From Neobacillus notoginsengisoli (GTDB lineage Bacteria > Bacillota > Bacilli > Bacillales > Cytobacillaceae), in contig NZ_QWEG01000002.1 in the NCBI RefSeq assembly GCF_003515685.1, positions 1 through 64,000 of the forward strand: DNA of 64,000 nucleotides, read 5' to 3'. The position numbers and the translations under genes are program-made. The notes under the pieces are model-generated. The model did no database searches. It was not told where the DNA came from and saw nothing but the letters and a program-made list of their open reading frames with translations. This document shows positions 50,272 through 59,868 of this stretch, one piece after another. Position 1 is the stretch's first letter. Every line of letters begins with the position of its first letter.

Positions 50272-51390
50272 CTACTTTACGACAAGCGCCCGCTTGCCCA
50301 TCGCATTATAAACACTCATAAACTTCGACTTTGGCACTTTTACATTTTTCTTAGCCGCATCGCTGTCGTTGAAGTACACATAGTTAGCGTCCACCCCGGT
50401 CACAACAACACAATGGAGCGGCCTTGGAGCGGAAATCGTTTTGCCGGAAGCCGTTTTCCAACTCCTGGCGGAAGGCATTTCATAATCGAGCGTAATCCAG
50501 ACGAGAACCGGAGCTCCATTTTTCACATGCGCTTCAACCTCGGAAAAATTCTTCCCGGTAAGATTGATGCCGCCAGGCCGATACTGGTCAAGGAGCTTCT
50601 TCAGCGGCCCCGGATTAATCGTATACCCGTTCCCAAATGGGTTGCCGATAAAGCCGACATTCGGGTCTCCCCAAATTCTTATCGAACCATTTGAATTTCG
50701 GACTAGTTTCGTAGAATCATAAGGCATCTTTTTTGCCAGCGTGCCCTTGCTCACTTTTACACCGTAATAATTCAGCGCCATCGCCAATGAAGTCACCTCA
50801 CAGCCGGTCGGAAGTTCAGGCTTCTGCGCGATGAGCGGAACATTTAACAATTTCGCCGCAGAAGTGGATGATGTACTAACATACGGGCCGCTCACATAGC
50901 CGGTCTTGCCGTTGAAATGAATTTTGTACCAGCCATTGGTTTCCTTCCTGATAACATTAACGGCTTCTCCATTCTTCAAGAGGCCGATTTTTTTATAGTT
51001 CGTCCCAGGCCCGGTCCGGACATTCAACGCAGAAGCTGTTACACGATATGTAGGTTTTGCCGCAGTTGAAGACTTTACATACTGACCGGATACATAGGCT
51101 GTTTTCCCTTTATACGAAATTTTGTACCAGCCATTTTTCATCTTTTGAATCACCTGGACTGAGCTCCCTCTAGGCAACCCACCAATCCTTGCAAAATTTG
51201 TTCCAGGACCTGTGCGGACATTCAGACTGGATGCGGTAACCGTATAGGATTGCGAAGCCGCTTCGGCTATAGCCGGCTTTCCAAACAGGGAAGGATTCTC
51301 TGTCGCAAAAAGGGAACTTGCCAGAATAGCAGAGGCAACTACCCCTTTCGAAACGGTTTTTAACAATGGACTTTTCTTCTTGTTCTCCAA
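50272..51390 (-). CDS. Secreted protein with two SH3b domains and a C39-like peptidase domain
   Basis: 372 residues. Signal peptide about 1-45 (ASAILASSLFATENPSLFGK; AEAAS cleavage region). Two bacterial SH3 domains (about 48-107 and 113-173) share LNVRTGPGTN and GWYKI...GKT-YVSG. A C39_2 papain-like domain follows (about 185-372) with TGCEVTSLAMALNYYG and PLHCVVVTGVDANYVYFNDSD. The SH3 domains should hold it in peptidoglycan. It shares the catalytic domain type with the protein encoded at 25131. Confidence 0.9.
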   Translation of the reverse strand: MENKKKSPLLKTVSKGVVASAILASSLFATENPSLFGKPAIAEAASQSYTVTASSLNVRTGPGTNFARIGGLPRGSSVQVIQKMKNGWYKISYKGKTAYVSGQYVKSSTAAKPTYRVTASALNVRTGPGTNYKKIGLLKNGEAVNVIRKETNGWYKIHFNGKTGYVSGPYVSTSSTSAAKLLNVPLIAQKPELPTGCEVTSLAMALNYYGVKVSKGTLAKKMPYDSTKLVRNSNGSIRIWGDPNVGFIGNPFGNGYTINPGPLKKLLDQYRPGGINLTGKNFSEVEAHVKNGAPVLVWITLDYEMPSARSWKTASGKTISAPRPLHCVVVTGVDANYVYFNDSDAAKKNVKVPKSKFMSVYNAMGKRALVVK

Positions 51391-51567
51391 GGCTAGTCTC
51401 TCCTCTCAATTTCTTATGTAAGCAGTCTGCCAATTCGACAAACTACAACAAAAATATAAAGAATTTTCGAGAAAGTCTAACCTTACCACTAGAAAAACAG
51501 AAAAATGATTACAAAGACATAGCTATCTTACCGAGACCGGGAAGTTTGGCATACCTCGTTAACAGCA

Positions 51568-51592
51568 AAAGCCCGGCTTTTTTTGCCAGGCT
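51568..51592 (-). terminator. Terminator of the cotF-like gene
   Basis: The minus strand reads AGCCTGGC, seven A, GCCGGGCT and TTTTG, beyond the stop at 51619. Confidence 0.75.
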
Positions 51593-51618
51593 GAATCGGA
51601 TTATAAGGTTTTTCTCGT

Positions 51619-52116
51619 TCATTCCTCGCGCATGCTGATTGCCCTGCGAGCCAAATTGACATCATTTTGCAAAAGCTTGCCAAGATCATAAGATGGGTAA
51701 AGCCCATTACTGTGCATATAGTTGTAGATTCGTTCATGACCCCGGATCGCCTTCGTAAGGTGATTCGTAAACGTCCTTCTTAACTGAGGCGTAGCTGTTT
51801 CTGTGACTGCAATCCCATAGTTCCGGACAAGCGATTTCGACATAGCCAGCAAATCGCCCGCATAAAAGGCATTGTCCTCCCTGAAATCATCATCGTCACG
51901 GCCTCCCTGCCCCGGGGCGGAAGGATAAAATTGTAGAAGTTCAGTCAGGTTTTCCTCAAGATCGCGGATGGTCCGCTGGTAAATTTCCCTTAATTGCGAA
52001 TCAGTAACCCTTCTCATACCCGTTTTCGTTTTCATCAGCCCTATAGACTGAAAAGCAGTCAATTCATGCATTTCAAGCGTTTCATGCCAAGCGAGCGTTC
52101 TGCGTTCTTCATTCAT
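51619..52116 (-). CDS. CotF-family spore coat protein
   Basis: 165 residues. RTLAWHETLEMHELTAFQSIGLMKTKTG and YQRTIRDLEENLTELLQFYP form the coat-F helical domain (two long helices, ferritin-like), and the second half (YAGDLLAMSKSLVRNYGIAV, ATPQLRRTFTNHLTKAIRGHERIYNYM) completes it. CotF-type proteins are structural coat components in the spore. A TTTTGCAAAA copy encodes LLQND near the C-terminus. Confidence 0.85.
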   Translation of the reverse strand: MNEERRTLAWHETLEMHELTAFQSIGLMKTKTGMRRVTDSQLREIYQRTIRDLEENLTELLQFYPSAPGQGGRDDDDFREDNAFYAGDLLAMSKSLVRNYGIAVTETATPQLRRTFTNHLTKAIRGHERIYNYMHSNGLYPSYDLGKLLQNDVNLARRAISMREE

Positions 52117-52262
52117 TTAGGTTCCCTCCATTTTTCTGCAACATCACTTTAACGTATTCAGGAGGGATGGAAATGGTTATTCGTCCAATGAAACTTTCCC
52201 CAGAGGTAACTGCCAGGTGTGAAACAACATCCGTTTCAAGAATCGGCCCTGCCATTGCTCAA

Positions 52263-53426
52263 TCAATCCAGCGCCTGATCCAAGTCCCGGATAATCCTTT
52301 CACTGTCCCCAAGGCCAACCGCCAGCCGGATTGTTCCCGGATGAATGTTTTCGGATAAAAGCTGCTGATCATTGTTTCCCGTGTTCGGAGACAATGCGAG
52401 ACTTTCAAAAGAACCCCATGAAACACCAATCTTGATATGCCTCAGCCGATCAAGCACTCTCTTTACCTCCTTGTAACCGCCATCCACTGTAAACCCCATT
52501 AAGCCCGTATAGCCCGTTAGCAGCTTTTTGCCAAGCTCATAGTCCGGATGAGGCGGCAGCCCCGGATACAGCACCTCCAGCACCCGTAGATGCCCCTCCA
52601 GGAAAGCCGCAACCTTCAACGCGTTCTCCTGGTGCCCCTTTATCCTGTAAGGCAAGGACCGAAGCCCCCTCAACAGTAAAGAAGCCTCATAAGGCGAAAA
52701 CGCCGCGCCCATCAATAAAAACTCTTTTGTGAAAAGCGTTCCCATTATCTGCTTTCCGGCAATGACCGCCCCGCCAACAAGGTCTGAGTGCCCGCCAAGA
52801 TATTTTGATAACGAATGGACAACAATATCGACTCCGTGAAGGAGCGGCTTTTGAAAAAGGGGAGTTGCCCACGTGTTGTCCATGATTGTTCTGATGCCAC
52901 GCTTTTTTGCCATGGATGTGATGGCATTTAGATTTGTAAGACGAAAAGTCATGTATGAAGGGCTTTCGATGAAAATCACCGTTGTGTTCGGCTGGATGTA
53001 TGTTTCCACTTCGGCGGCATCTGTTTCGTAGCAAACAGAATGGCTGATTCCAAATTTATTAAGGTATTTTAAGAGTTCCATCGTAGAAAAGTATAAATTG
53101 CTGATGCAAAGGACGTGGTCACCGGTTTTCACAGAGTTAAAAAGTGCTGCAGTGATCGCTGCCATACCCGAAGAAAAACAGCGGCACTGCTCACCGCGTT
53201 CGAGGGCGGAAAGCTTCATTTCCGCCGTTTCAATCGTCGGATTGGTGCCCCTTGTGTACACGTAGTTCCCCTGCTCATTCATGACCGCCTTTGTCAGTTT
53301 GTCTGTTGAATCAAAAACGAACAAGGAGCCGCCAAATGTCGGTGGAATGACCGATCCGCCAAACTCCATCCGCCGATCCCCGTACTCAAGACAAATTTCC
53401 AAATCCTGTTCCCAATCCTGATTCAT
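52263..53426 (-). CDS. Cys/Met-metabolism PLP-dependent enzyme (cystathionine synthase/lyase family)
   Basis: 387 residues. Fold type I: TRGTNPTIETAEMKLSALERG (residues 58-78), SSGMAAITAALF, DNTWATPLFQKPLLHGVDIVVHSLSKYLGGHSD with the PLP Lys208. Members act as cystathionine gamma-synthase, gamma- or beta-lyase, or methionine gamma-lyase, and activity is not resolved by these motifs. No sulfur genes adjoin. A TTTTGCAAAA copy lies just upstream of its RBS region. Confidence 0.88.
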   Translation of the reverse strand: MNQDWEQDLEICLEYGDRRMEFGGSVIPPTFGGSLFVFDSTDKLTKAVMNEQGNYVYTRGTNPTIETAEMKLSALERGEQCRCFSSGMAAITAALFNSVKTGDHVLCISNLYFSTMELLKYLNKFGISHSVCYETDAAEVETYIQPNTTVIFIESPSYMTFRLTNLNAITSMAKKRGIRTIMDNTWATPLFQKPLLHGVDIVVHSLSKYLGGHSDLVGGAVIAGKQIMGTLFTKEFLLMGAAFSPYEASLLLRGLRSLPYRIKGHQENALKVAAFLEGHLRVLEVLYPGLPPHPDYELGKKLLTGYTGLMGFTVDGGYKEVKRVLDRLRHIKIGVSWGSFESLALSPNTGNNDQQLLSENIHPGTIRLAVGLGDSERIIRDLDQALD

Positions 53427-53500
53427 TTATGTCGCTCTCCCTTTTTCACTGTTTGGGTTAGTTTTTGCAAAAGAAGTTGGGAATATAAAATTTTAGGAAC

Positions 53501-53536
53501 AAAAAAAGAACAGGCTCCCCTAAGGGAACCTGTTCT
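53501..53536 (-). terminator. Terminator of the cold-shock gene
   Basis: The minus strand reads AGAACAGGTTCCC, TTAG, GGGAGCCTGTTCT and a T-run. Confidence 0.9.
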
Positions 53537-53555
53537 GTATGGGCAAAACCTAAAA

Positions 53556-53756
53556 TTAGTTTTTGCGAACGTTAGCAGCTTGTGGTCCACGAGCTCCTTG
53601 CTCAACGTCGAAAGTTACTTCTTGGCCTTCTTCAAGAGTTTTGAAGCCTTCGCCTTGGATAGCTGAGAAGTGTACGAATACGTCGTCTCCACCTTCGCGC
53701 TCGATGAATCCGAAACCTTTTTCTGCATTAAACCATTTTACTTTACCGTTTTCCAT
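53556..53756 (-). CDS. Cold-shock protein (CspB/CspD-like)
   Basis: 66 residues, a single OB-fold. RNP1 KGFGFI and RNP2 VFVHF are intact ([31 protein letters not shown]). It binds single-stranded nucleic acid and melts mRNA structure. AGGAGG precedes the ATG. The promoter at 53860-53888 gives a roughly 95-nt leader, as usual for csp genes subject to post-transcriptional control. Confidence 0.96.
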   Translation of the reverse strand: MENGKVKWFNAEKGFGFIEREGGDDVFVHFSAIQGEGFKTLEEGQEVTFDVEQGARGPQAANVRKN

Positions 53757-53859
53757 TTTTGTTGCCTCCTAGTGTGTTTTCCACACAATTGTATTACTAT
53801 TCTTGCTCAAACGTATCCAGGCGATGTCGCTTGTTACCGAACAAAAATAATTCTTGTTT

Positions 53860-53888
53860 AGATTAACACGAATAGAAATAAAAGGCAA
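53860..53888 (-). promoter_or_regulatory. csp promoter
   Basis: The minus strand has TTGCCT (53888-53883), a 17-nt spacer and TAATCT (53865-53860). The implied leader to the ATG is about 95 nt. Confidence 0.65.
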
Positions 53889-53970
53889 GTAACCTGAGCA
53901 AAAACATCTGACCTTTTTTTCCCAGACAGCTATTTCCCAACTTTAATTTATAGAAGAAACAGTGAAAAAC

Positions 53971-54002
53971 ACAAAGTTGGACCGGAAAATCCGGTCCAAC
54001 TA
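53971..54002 (-). terminator. Terminator of the rbs operon
   Basis: GTTGGACCGGA/TCCGGTCCAAC stem, short loop, T-containing tail, directly after rbsB. Confidence 0.88.
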
Positions 54003-54011
54003 AAAGAAACT

Positions 54012-54947
54012 TTATTTCTTAATTAACTCCAATTCAACTGGAATGAATTCTTCAGTTTTTTCGCCTTTCGCTACTTTTATGGCTGTTCCGATGCCATACT
54101 CGCCAATCAAAGCTGGCTTTTGGGCGACAGTGGCTGCCATTTTCCCTTCTTCCACTGCTTTAACAGCGTCATCTGTCGCATCGAAGCCGACAACAAGGAC
54201 ATCTTTCAGGCCTGCTGCTTCAAGCGCTTGCAGGGCTCCCAGGGCCATTTCGTCGTTATGGGCAAATACAGCCTGGACATCTTTATTCGCCTGCAGGATG
54301 TTTTCCATAACAGACAACCCTTTGGCGCGGTCAAAGTCTGCGGATTGTTTTGCAACCACTTCAATGGCGCTTTCTGGATCAACAGACTTATGGAAGCCTT
54401 CGCCGCGTTCGCGGGCCGCAGAAGATCCCGGAATTCCTTCTAGTTCAACAACTTTTCCTTTTTTGCCAAGCTTCTCAAGAATGAAGTCACCAGCCATTTG
54501 CCCTCCTGCTACGTTATCGGATGCAATATGGGAAACGACTTCCCCGCCCTCCGCACTGCGGTCAACTGTAATAACCGGAACATCGGCTTTATTTGCAGAT
54601 TCAATTGCAGCTGCTACTGCGGATGAGTCAGTTGGATTTACAACCAACACGTCTACGCCCTGCTGAATCAAATCTTCAATGTCACTAACTTGTTTTGCGG
54701 AATCATTTTGCGCATCAACAACAATCAATTCAACATCTTGATTCTTCGCTTCTTTCTCCGCACCTTCTTTAAGAGTGACAAAGAAAGGATTATTTAAAGT
54801 AGAAACAGACAGGCCGATTTTCAATTTTTCATTCACTTTCTTTTCACCTGATGATTTTTCAGACGATCCTGGTGCTTTTGTTGAACACCCTGCCAAAACG
54901 AGTATGGCCATTGCAAAAAACAAAAATCCTTTTAAAGCCTTTTTCAT
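54012..54947 (-). CDS. rbsB: Ribose ABC transporter substrate-binding lipoprotein RbsB
   Basis: 311 residues from the ATG at 54947 (GGAGAGG upstream). Lipobox LAGC with Cys21. Periplasmic-binding-protein type I fold: KIGLSVSTLNNPFFVTLKEG, VDVLVVNPTDSSAVAAAIES, ITVDRSAEGGEVVSHIASDN, AVFAHNDEMALGALQALEAAG. Captures ribose outside the membrane for RbsAC. Last gene of rbsRKDACB. Confidence 0.95.
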   Translation of the reverse strand: MKKALKGFLFFAMAILVLAGCSTKAPGSSEKSSGEKKVNEKLKIGLSVSTLNNPFFVTLKEGAEKEAKNQDVELIVVDAQNDSAKQVSDIEDLIQQGVDVLVVNPTDSSAVAAAIESANKADVPVITVDRSAEGGEVVSHIASDNVAGGQMAGDFILEKLGKKGKVVELEGIPGSSAARERGEGFHKSVDPESAIEVVAKQSADFDRAKGLSVMENILQANKDVQAVFAHNDEMALGALQALEAAGLKDVLVVGFDATDDAVKAVEEGKMAATVAQKPALIGEYGIGTAIKVAKGEKTEEFIPVELELIKK

Positions 54948-54976
54948 TCTTTTCCTCTCCCTTTTTAAGAAATTCA

Positions 54977-55921
54977 TTATGCTGCCTTTTTACGGTCAAG
55001 CAAGACGGCCAGTAGGATGACACCTCCTTTAACAACTTGCTGGTAAAAGGAGCTGACATTCATTAAGTTCAACCCATTATTTAAAACCCCAATGATGAGG
55101 GCTCCTACCAAAGTGCCAAAAATCCATCCTCTTCCGCCAGACAGGCTTGTTCCGCCAAGGACAACAGCAGCAATCGCATCAAGCTCATAGGTTGCCCCTG
55201 CTGTTGGCTGAGCTGAATTCAAGCGTGAAGCGAGGATAATCCCTGCCAAAGCGGAAAGTGTGCCCGTAATGGAATAAACCCAGAATTTAATCCGATCAGC
55301 CCTGATTCCGGACAGAATAGACGCCTCTTCATTTCCGCCAATCGCATAAACCCTTCGCCCGAATGTCGTCTTTTTCAAAATAAAATACAAAATACAATAG
55401 GTTACCAACATCCAAATGACAGGTACAGGAATCCAGCCAAGGTATCCCCTTCCCATCAATTCAAACAGAGTACTATCCGACAAACCCGTAATTGGGCGGC
55501 CGTCGGTATACACGAGCGTAAGACCTCTGAAAATCGTCATCGTTGCCAAGGTTGCAATAAACGGGGCAACCTTGCCTTTTGTAATAATAAGTCCGTTCAG
55601 GGCACCCATGGCAGCCCCTGCGAGGAGGCCGATTAAGACGGCGAGAACCGGATCCATTCCACTTGCCAGCATCCCAGCAGTCAACGCCGAAGAGAGGGCA
55701 AGAATAGACCCTACCGATAGGTCGATTCCCCCCGTCAAAATGACAAAGGTCATACCGAAAGCAATGAGCGCATTGATTGAAACCTGACGCAGAACATTAA
55801 AAACGTTATTTAGCGTTAAGAAGCTTGGACTTACAACAGCCAATATGAGTATGAGGATGACAAGCCCAATCAGCGGGCCGAGTTTTGAGATTTGCTTTGT
55901 GACTAAATTTGAGGACTTCAT
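54977..55921 (-). CDS. rbsC: Ribose ABC transporter permease RbsC
   Basis: 314 residues from the ATG at 55921 (GGAGGGG upstream; the longer frame overlaps rbsA and lacks an RBS). About eight to ten helices with ILTGGIDLSVGSILALSSAL and the coupling region RRVYAIGGNEEASILSGIRA, both conserved in BPD-type 2 sugar permeases. GGTSLSGGRGWIFGTLVGAL lies near the end. Confidence 0.95.
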   Translation of the reverse strand: MKSSNLVTKQISKLGPLIGLVILILILAVVSPSFLTLNNVFNVLRQVSINALIAFGMTFVILTGGIDLSVGSILALSSALTAGMLASGMDPVLAVLIGLLAGAAMGALNGLIITKGKVAPFIATLATMTIFRGLTLVYTDGRPITGLSDSTLFELMGRGYLGWIPVPVIWMLVTYCILYFILKKTTFGRRVYAIGGNEEASILSGIRADRIKFWVYSITGTLSALAGIILASRLNSAQPTAGATYELDAIAAVVLGGTSLSGGRGWIFGTLVGALIIGVLNNGLNLMNVSSFYQQVVKGGVILLAVLLDRKKAA

Positions 55922-55922
55922 T

Positions 55923-57419
55923 TTATTCCCCTCCTGTTGCTGCTTGCATAATTTTTTCCTGGTCCGCTTCTGGTCCGTTAAGAATGGCGGCTGCTTTTCC
56001 CTCGTGAATGACAAGGATTCTGTCGCTCATACCGAGAATTTCGGGCAATTCGGATGAGACCATGATGATCGCCACCCCCTGTTTAGAAAGTTCGTTCATC
56101 AAATGGTAAATTTCTTTTTTTGCACCCACATCAACTCCGCGGGTTGGCTCGTCAAGAATGAGGATTTTAGGATGAATGCCAAGCCACTTGCCGATAACGA
56201 TTTTTTGCTGATTCCCTCCGCTCAGGGATTTAACAGCCTGCTCGCCGCCGGACGTTTTCACATGCAGTTTTTTGATCATGTCACCAATAAAATCTGCTTC
56301 CTTTTTATCGGAAATAATACCGTTCTTAGAAATACGATTTAGGTTTGTAAGCGAAAAGTTTTCCCTTACAGACAGGTCGAGAACTAAGCCCTGGCTCTTC
56401 CTGTCTTCTGTAATAAAACCGATTCCGGCTTTTATCGCATCGTAGGGAGACTTGAAAGCAGTCTCCTTGCCATCGATATACAGTTTCCCGGCATCAGGTT
56501 TCCTGTAGCCGAAGATGGCCTCCATCACTTCTGTCCGCCCTGCGCCCATCAACCCCGCAACTCCGAGAATTTCTCCCTGGTGGACGGAAAAGCTTATCCC
56601 TTCGAAAACCCCTTTGATTGCCAGTCCCTCTGCTCTAAGTCTTTCTGGACCGGGTAACGTATCCCGCGTTGGAAAACGCTCACCAAGCTGGCGGCCAACC
56701 ATCATGCGTACAATGTCATCGAAGCTTGTATCCTTTACTGCTTTTACACCAATGAACTGGCCATCACGCAAGACTGATATCCGGTCGCAAATCTGGAAGA
56801 TTTCCTCCATTCGGTGAGAAATATAAACAATTCCAACCCCATGCTTTTTTAAGGAAGCGATTACGTGAAACAGTGCTTCAATTTCACGGTCTGTCAATGC
56901 GGCTGTCGGCTCATCCATAATCAGGACCTCGGTATTCGCCGCCACCGCCCGGGCGATTTCAATCATCTGCTGCTGTCCGACAGAAAGCTTGCCCGCCTCG
57001 ATTTCGGGGTCTATTTCAATTCCAAGCCGATTTAAGTATTCTTTCGTTTTTCTTTTCATTTCCTTATCCCGGATAATCCCGAATCTGCCGACTGTCAGCT
57101 CTTTTCCGAGAAACATATTTTCTGTGACTGATAGATAGGGAATAATATTTAATTCCTGGTGAATAACCGCAATCCCAGCCTCTTCCGCTTCCTTAGCATC
57201 CCGAAAGTGAACTTCTTTTCCTTTAATTGAAATCGTGCCAGCATCACGTTCATAAATTCCCGTGAGGACTTTCATGAGCGTCGACTTACCAGCTCCGTTT
57301 TCTCCCATCAGAGCATGAACCTCTCCTGGATTAATTTCGAACGATACATTTTCAAGCACCCTGACACCGGAGAATGCCTTACTGATTCCTTCCATTACGA
57401 CTAATGGGGTTTTCTCCAT
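55923..57419 (-). CDS. rbsA: Ribose ABC transporter ATPase RbsA (double ABC)
   Basis: 498 residues, two fused ABC domains. The first has [31 protein letters not shown] and [10 protein letters not shown]. The second has a degenerate Walker A ([12 protein letters not shown]) with [15 protein letters not shown] and [13 protein letters not shown]. The asymmetry is normal for sugar ATPases of this class. Starts directly after rbsD. Confidence 0.95.
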   Translation of the reverse strand: MEKTPLVVMEGISKAFSGVRVLENVSFEINPGEVHALMGENGAGKSTLMKVLTGIYERDAGTISIKGKEVHFRDAKEAEEAGIAVIHQELNIIPYLSVTENMFLGKELTVGRFGIIRDKEMKRKTKEYLNRLGIEIDPEIEAGKLSVGQQQMIEIARAVAANTEVLIMDEPTAALTDREIEALFHVIASLKKHGVGIVYISHRMEEIFQICDRISVLRDGQFIGVKAVKDTSFDDIVRMMVGRQLGERFPTRDTLPGPERLRAEGLAIKGVFEGISFSVHQGEILGVAGLMGAGRTEVMEAIFGYRKPDAGKLYIDGKETAFKSPYDAIKAGIGFITEDRKSQGLVLDLSVRENFSLTNLNRISKNGIISDKKEADFIGDMIKKLHVKTSGGEQAVKSLSGGNQQKIVIGKWLGIHPKILILDEPTRGVDVGAKKEIYHLMNELSKQGVAIIMVSSELPEILGMSDRILVIHEGKAAAILNGPEADQEKIMQAATGGE

Positions 57420-57814
57420 TAAAAAATCACCCCGGCATGCAAAATAATGTTTGCATATGGCGTTGCTTCCCCAGTTCTGATGATCGCTTTTGCCTTTTTT
57501 GTTAGCTCTTTAAATTCCTCATGGGATACCGAGGAAATTGGCAAACCTCCAAGAAGCGCTTCAATTCCATTCTTAACTTCTGGATTATGCTCGTTTATCT
57601 CCGCCGCGATTGTGGCCGACTCTGCTGCCATATCCTTCAGTAACTCTTCCAATGTCTCAAGGAAACCAGGAGATCCCATTTTTAGAGCCAGGTCAATCCT
57701 CCTAACTCCATCAGGTATTGGCAGTCCGCAGTCAGCTATGACGATTGTATCCGTGTGGCCTAGGTCGGAAAGTAATTTTGAAATATGACTGTTTAAAATA
57801 CCGTTTTTCTTCAT
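57419..57814 (-). CDS. rbsD: D-ribose pyranase RbsD
   Basis: 131 residues. [34 protein letters not shown] carries the catalytic His of RbsD/FucU mutarotases, and the C-terminal [20 protein letters not shown] is a family signature. It interconverts ribopyranose and ribofuranose before phosphorylation by RbsK. Its start overlaps the rbsK stop by four bases. Confidence 0.96.
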   Translation of the reverse strand: MKKNGILNSHISKLLSDLGHTDTIVIADCGLPIPDGVRRIDLALKMGSPGFLETLEELLKDMAAESATIAAEINEHNPEVKNGIEALLGGLPISSVSHEEFKELTKKAKAIIRTGEATPYANIILHAGVIF

Positions 57815-58713
57815 TTATTTTCACCTGCTTTTCTCAAAAATTCATTCACTTCAAATTTCGTCGGCATGCCCCCTTGCGCACCGAGCTTTGTCACTGAAAG
57901 TGCAGCAGCTGCATTTGCAAACCGGCACGCCTCAGAAAGCCCCATCCCTTCACTCAACGAATAGGCAAGCGCTCCATTGAACGTATCACCGGCTCCTGTC
58001 GTATCGATGGCTTTGACCTTGTAGCCGGGAATATCAATCTGAGTTCCGCTAAAAATGGAAACACCTTTTTCTCCCTGAGTAACAATACACTTTCTTAGAA
58101 AACTCTCCCTTTTCTCCTCGGACCAATCATGTGAGAGCAGCAACTTTTGTTCATGCTCATTTGGAGTAAAATAGTCGGCATTTTCCAAGAGCCTATCGGG
58201 GATTGGTTGGAAGGGAGCCGGATTCAAAATGACTTTCACGTTATATTTTTTTGCGATAGATGATGCCATCTCTACTGATTCCATTGGTATTTCAAGCTGC
58301 AGGAGGATGATGTCACTGGCCGCAATAAGCTCTTCATGGCCGGCTACAAATTCCGGCGTCACATGGTAATTGGCCCCGGGGACCACGATGATGCTATTGT
58401 CACCGCCGGACAAAGTAATTGAGGCGATCCCCGTTGAGACTTCCGCTACAACTTTAATTGCATCAGTGTGAATGGATTCCCGGCCAAGATGGGCAAGCAG
58501 TTCCCTGCCGAATGGATCATCCCCCACACAACCAATCATTGATACCTCCGCTCCAAGCCTCGCTGCCGCAACCGCCTGGTTGGCGCCCTTTCCACCTGGA
58601 ATCGTATAAAACGCTTCACCGAGTAAAGTCTCGCCCATCATTGGCACCTGTTCTGTTTTCGTCACCAAGTCCATGTTGATACTGCCGATAACCGTAATGT
58701 TCTTTTTAGCCAT
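57811..58713 (-). CDS. rbsK: Ribokinase RbsK
   Basis: 300 residues from the ATG at 58713 (GAGGTGA upstream). PfkB fold: [20 protein letters not shown], the glycine pair [16 protein letters not shown], and the C-terminal [22 protein letters not shown] with the catalytic Asp in GAGD. Phosphorylates ribose to ribose-5-phosphate. Confidence 0.95.
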   Translation of the reverse strand: MAKKNITVIGSINMDLVTKTEQVPMMGETLLGEAFYTIPGGKGANQAVAAARLGAEVSMIGCVGDDPFGRELLAHLGRESIHTDAIKVVAEVSTGIASITLSGGDNSIIVVPGANYHVTPEFVAGHEELIAASDIILLQLEIPMESVEMASSIAKKYNVKVILNPAPFQPIPDRLLENADYFTPNEHEQKLLLSHDWSEEKRESFLRKCIVTQGEKGVSIFSGTQIDIPGYKVKAIDTTGAGDTFNGALAYSLSEGMGLSEACRFANAAAALSVTKLGAQGGMPTKFEVNEFLRKAGENK

Positions 58714-58718
58714 ACGGC

Positions 58719-59705
58719 TCACCTCACATTTTTTGTTGATTGGCCCTTGCTGAAAGTAACATCAAATAGGACATGCGTTTCAGCAAGCTCCTTCCCTTCT
58801 ATTAATTCCAAAATTAACTTCGCTGCAGTGGCCCCCAACTCATATATCGGTTGGGCCATTGTTGTAATTTCCGGATTGGTCAGCCTGCACAAATCAATGC
58901 CATCAAACCCAATGACGGCCAGTTCTTCGGGAACCTTTTTGCCAAACGTTCCAGCCGCTTTTATCGCTCCTGCCGCCATGATGTCATTGCCAGCGAAAAT
59001 GCCGTCAAGATCTGGATGCCTTTTCATTAGTTCAATTGCCGCTTCAAATGTTTCGACATGATTAAAATTCCCAGAGACAATTAAATCATCGCAATACCAG
59101 GGCTCGTGCGCTGTTTCGTGGAGATAGCCATCACTGCGGTCATCAGCACTAACAATGCCATGAGGGCCGCGGATATGAGCAATCTTTCTGCATCCAGCAG
59201 ATTTTAAATGGCGGACTGCTTCCCTCGCACCATTAAAATTATCTACAGAAACCGAGGGAATTGAGTTGCCTAGTTGCCTATCGAGGGCAATAATCGGTAT
59301 ATCGCTTTTTTCAATTTCTTTTTTTTGCAATGTACTCGTCACGATGATGACGCCATCTACATATTTCTGCTTCATCATGTCCAGGTAGCGCTGTTCCTTT
59401 TGCGGATCCTCATCTGAATTGCAAAGGATTAATGTAAATTCCTTTTCATTCAGGACATCCTCAACCGCCCTGGCTACTTCCGGGAAAAAAGGGTTTTTGA
59501 TATCAGGAACAATGAGTGCAATTGTATTCGATTGTTTTCTAAAAAGGCTTCTCGCTACTTCATTCGGCTTGTAATCTAGTTCCCTTATCGTTTCAAGGAC
59601 CCGTTTTTTTGTTTCTTCATTTACTTTATCGCTATTATTCAAAACTCTTGAGACGGTTGCGACCGAAACTTTAGCTGCCTTCGCAACATCGCGAATTGTA
59701 CTAAT
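58719..59705 (-). CDS. rbsR: LacI-family ribose operon repressor RbsR, apparent ATT start
   Basis: About 329 residues. GGAGG (59718-59714) lies eight bases before ATT (59705-59703), and reading from there gives STIRDVAKAAKVSVATVSRV, the exact LacI N-terminus (family norm MxTIxDVA). The only upstream canonical codon, a GTG at 59714, overlaps the RBS and cannot be used. HTH residues about 3-50; sugar-binding domain with IALIVPDIKNPFFPEVARAV and VIGFDGIDLCRLTNPEITTM. Represses its own operon through the operator at 59869-59884. Confidence 0.93.
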   Translation of the reverse strand: MSTIRDVAKAAKVSVATVSRVLNNSDKVNEETKKRVLETIRELDYKPNEVARSLFRKQSNTIALIVPDIKNPFFPEVARAVEDVLNEKEFTLILCNSDEDPQKEQRYLDMMKQKYVDGVIIVTSTLQKKEIEKSDIPIIALDRQLGNSIPSVSVDNFNGAREAVRHLKSAGCRKIAHIRGPHGIVSADDRSDGYLHETAHEPWYCDDLIVSGNFNHVETFEAAIELMKRHPDLDGIFAGNDIMAAGAIKAAGTFGKKVPEELAVIGFDGIDLCRLTNPEITTMAQPIYELGATAAKLILELIEGKELAETHVLFDVTFSKGQSTKNVR

Positions 59706-59735
59706 CCAAATCACCTCCAGGATAACCCCAAAAAA

Positions 59736-59749
59736 TGAAACCGGTTACA
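59736..59749. promoter_or_regulatory. cre-like site in the rbs leader
   Basis: TGAAACCGGTTACA fits the CcpA cre consensus TGWAANCGNTNWCA, 30 nt upstream of the rbsR start. It could instead be a second RbsR operator, since LacI-family sites look alike. As a roadblock site within the leader it would allow glucose repression of ribose use. Confidence 0.75.
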
Positions 59750-59836
59750 AAAGGAAACAAAAAAAGAGATGTGTCGTCTATTACTTAAGAAGGCTTTTTA
59801 TATTTCAAAATTTTAATCTGGCTTTTATATAAAGTT

Positions 59837-59856
59837 GAAAATAACTAGTTATTTTC
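59837..59856. repeat. 20-bp perfect palindrome in the rbs leader
   Basis: GAAAATAACTAGTTATTTTC is its own reverse complement, centred on CTAG. It lies about 13 bp downstream of the RbsR operator in the transcribed leader. It could be a protein-binding site or an RNA hairpin. Confidence 0.8.
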
Positions 59857-59868
59857 CAAAACTGGAAA

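Noticed and set aside
52167-52358. 63-residue plus-strand frame with an AGGAGGG before its ATG
   Set aside because: The RBS is good, but most of the frame overlaps the conserved 3' end of the PLP enzyme gene on the other strand and the first 30 residues match nothing I know. Possible but unsupported.
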